Origin: Nitrospira sp.
GTDB taxonomy: Bacteria > Nitrospirota > Nitrospiria > Nitrospirales > Nitrospiraceae
Reading direction: 5' to 3'
Length of the DNA stretch: 6,173 nt
NCBI GenBank assembly: GCA_025935475.1
Contig: JAICVE010000176.1
Span: 1 to 6,173, forward strand
The stretch's first letter is position 1. The number at the start of each line of letters is the position of its first letter. The position numbers were made by a program, and so were the translations under genes. Of this stretch, positions 5,457 through 6,173 are shown piece after piece. Under the pieces are notes generated by a model. It worked only from the letters and a program-made list of their open reading frames with translations. It was not told the origin of the DNA and made no database searches.

Positions 5457-6173
5457 ATGACCTGGACACGAACACTCGGACGAAGTGCATTGGCAGTGAT
5501 GCTGATTGGTGCGGGGGCAAGCGCTGCGCTTGCCGACCAGCAGAAGAGCAACCAAGGGGTGGGGAAAGGTGAAACATCTCAGCAGAAAAGTCAGCAGGGC
5601 CTCGGCGTCGAGGGCGGAGGTTCGTCCAATGTCATTCTCGGCGGTCCCGAAATCATCATCGGGTCCATCGAGAACATTGACGGCGATGAGTATGCCGTCA
5701 AAGGTGACAAGGGACAGTCGATAAAGCTGCGACTGACGAAGGACACGAATATCGTCTGCGCGGGAGGGGAAGGCGCCAAGATGTCGACGGGACGGCAGAA
5801 TACGAAAGAACGTAATGAGATTCCCATTTCACCCGCGTCCGAAGGTGAAATGAAGAGTCATGATCCGGCGAAGGCTCAGGAGCAACTGCAGGCCTTGAAC
5901 GATCCGAACCGCCAACAGGCGGAACATCAAATGCCGCCGCCATCCAAAGATCCTTCGCAACTGAAAGACGTGGTGGGATCGACCGATCAGGCGGCGAATC
6001 AAGACGTGGCGCGCGGGTCGGGCTTCGCGGTGGGCGGATCCCAAGAGTGCCAGTTCAAAGCAGGAGATCGAGTCAGAATTGAAGCGTCGGATATGGGAAC
6101 GATGACGACGATTAAATCGCTGGGCGAACAATCGTCCGGATCGAAGATTGCGGGCAAGGGCGAGGGCCAGTAA
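5457..6173 (+). CDS. Secreted 238-residue protein of unknown function with a split beta-rich domain
   Basis: A cleavable signal peptide is clear: MTWTRTLGRS, hydrophobic core about 11-25, cleavage likely after ALA at residue 26. Residues 28-55 hold two copies of a Gln/Gly-rich unit (QQKSNQGVGKGE and QQKSQQGLGVEG). Residues about 60-102 look like beta strands of a small barrel (IIIGSIENIDGDEYAVKGD, then IKLRLTKDTNIVC). The strand pattern resumes at 198-222 with CQFKAGDRVRIEASDMGTMTTIK. Between them lie some 90 polar residues of low complexity, rich in Gln, Asp, Pro and Lys. Cys101 and Cys198 flank this insert and could pair. AAGGAG lies 7 bases before ATG 5457; the frame is open further upstream to 5253, but without comparable start signals. 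The layout recalls small exported beta-domain proteins seen in Nitrospira, which is memory and not a database match. It is divergent from the metal efflux operon; shared control is possible but unproven. The TAA ends the window exactly. Confidence 0.88.
   Translation: MTWTRTLGRSALAVMLIGAGASAALADQQKSNQGVGKGETSQQKSQQGLGVEGGGSSNVILGGPEIIIGSIENIDGDEYAVKGDKGQSIKLRLTKDTNIVCAGGEGAKMSTGRQNTKERNEIPISPASEGEMKSHDPAKAQEQLQALNDPNRQQAEHQMPPPSKDPSQLKDVVGSTDQAANQDVARGSGFAVGGSQECQFKAGDRVRIEASDMGTMTTIKSLGEQSSGSKIAGKGEGQ

Overview
The window is a GC-rich bacterial chromosome segment. It holds a heavy-metal efflux operon of the CzcCBA/CusCBA type on the minus strand and one secreted-protein gene on the plus strand, transcribed away from the operon. 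The two-membrane efflux architecture shows a Gram-negative cell envelope. The plus-strand protein is a signal-peptide protein with GDxY/GDxVRIE-type beta segments, which reminds me of small secreted proteins of Nitrospira. A Nitrospirota origin is therefore my best guess, from memory of protein style only.

Layout, left to right: 1-2143 (minus) is the inner-membrane RND pump, cut off by the left window edge. 2147-3337 (minus) is the periplasmic adaptor, a predicted lipoprotein. 3404-4663 (minus) is the TolC-like outer-membrane channel. 4733-5050 (minus) is a likely small exported Cys/His-containing protein not assigned to any family. 5051-5456 is a divergent intergenic region with several dyads and a possible plus-strand promoter. 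5457-6173 (plus) is the secreted protein of unknown function, whose stop codon ends the window.

Transcription of the operon runs right to left: small exported protein, channel (C), adaptor (B), pump (A). Gaps are 69, 66 and 3 bases. The three Czc/Cus-type proteins should form one complex that spans both membranes and expels metal cations from the periplasm and perhaps the cytoplasm. The pump keeps the proton-relay Asp413 and Glu420. It lacks all three methionines that form the Cu(I)/Ag(I) site of E. coli CusA, and it also lacks the 'DFG' aspartate of CzcA. The adaptor lacks the N-terminal methionines used by CusB. The system is thus a heavy-metal exporter whose substrate is probably not Cu/Ag but cannot be fixed from sequence alone.

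The most open questions are the role of the small Cys/His protein at the head of the operon, the mosaic metal site of the pump, the possible CsoR/RcnR-like operator in the divergent region, and the split-domain structure of the plus-strand secreted protein. No mobile element, CRISPR array, tRNA or rRNA was seen.
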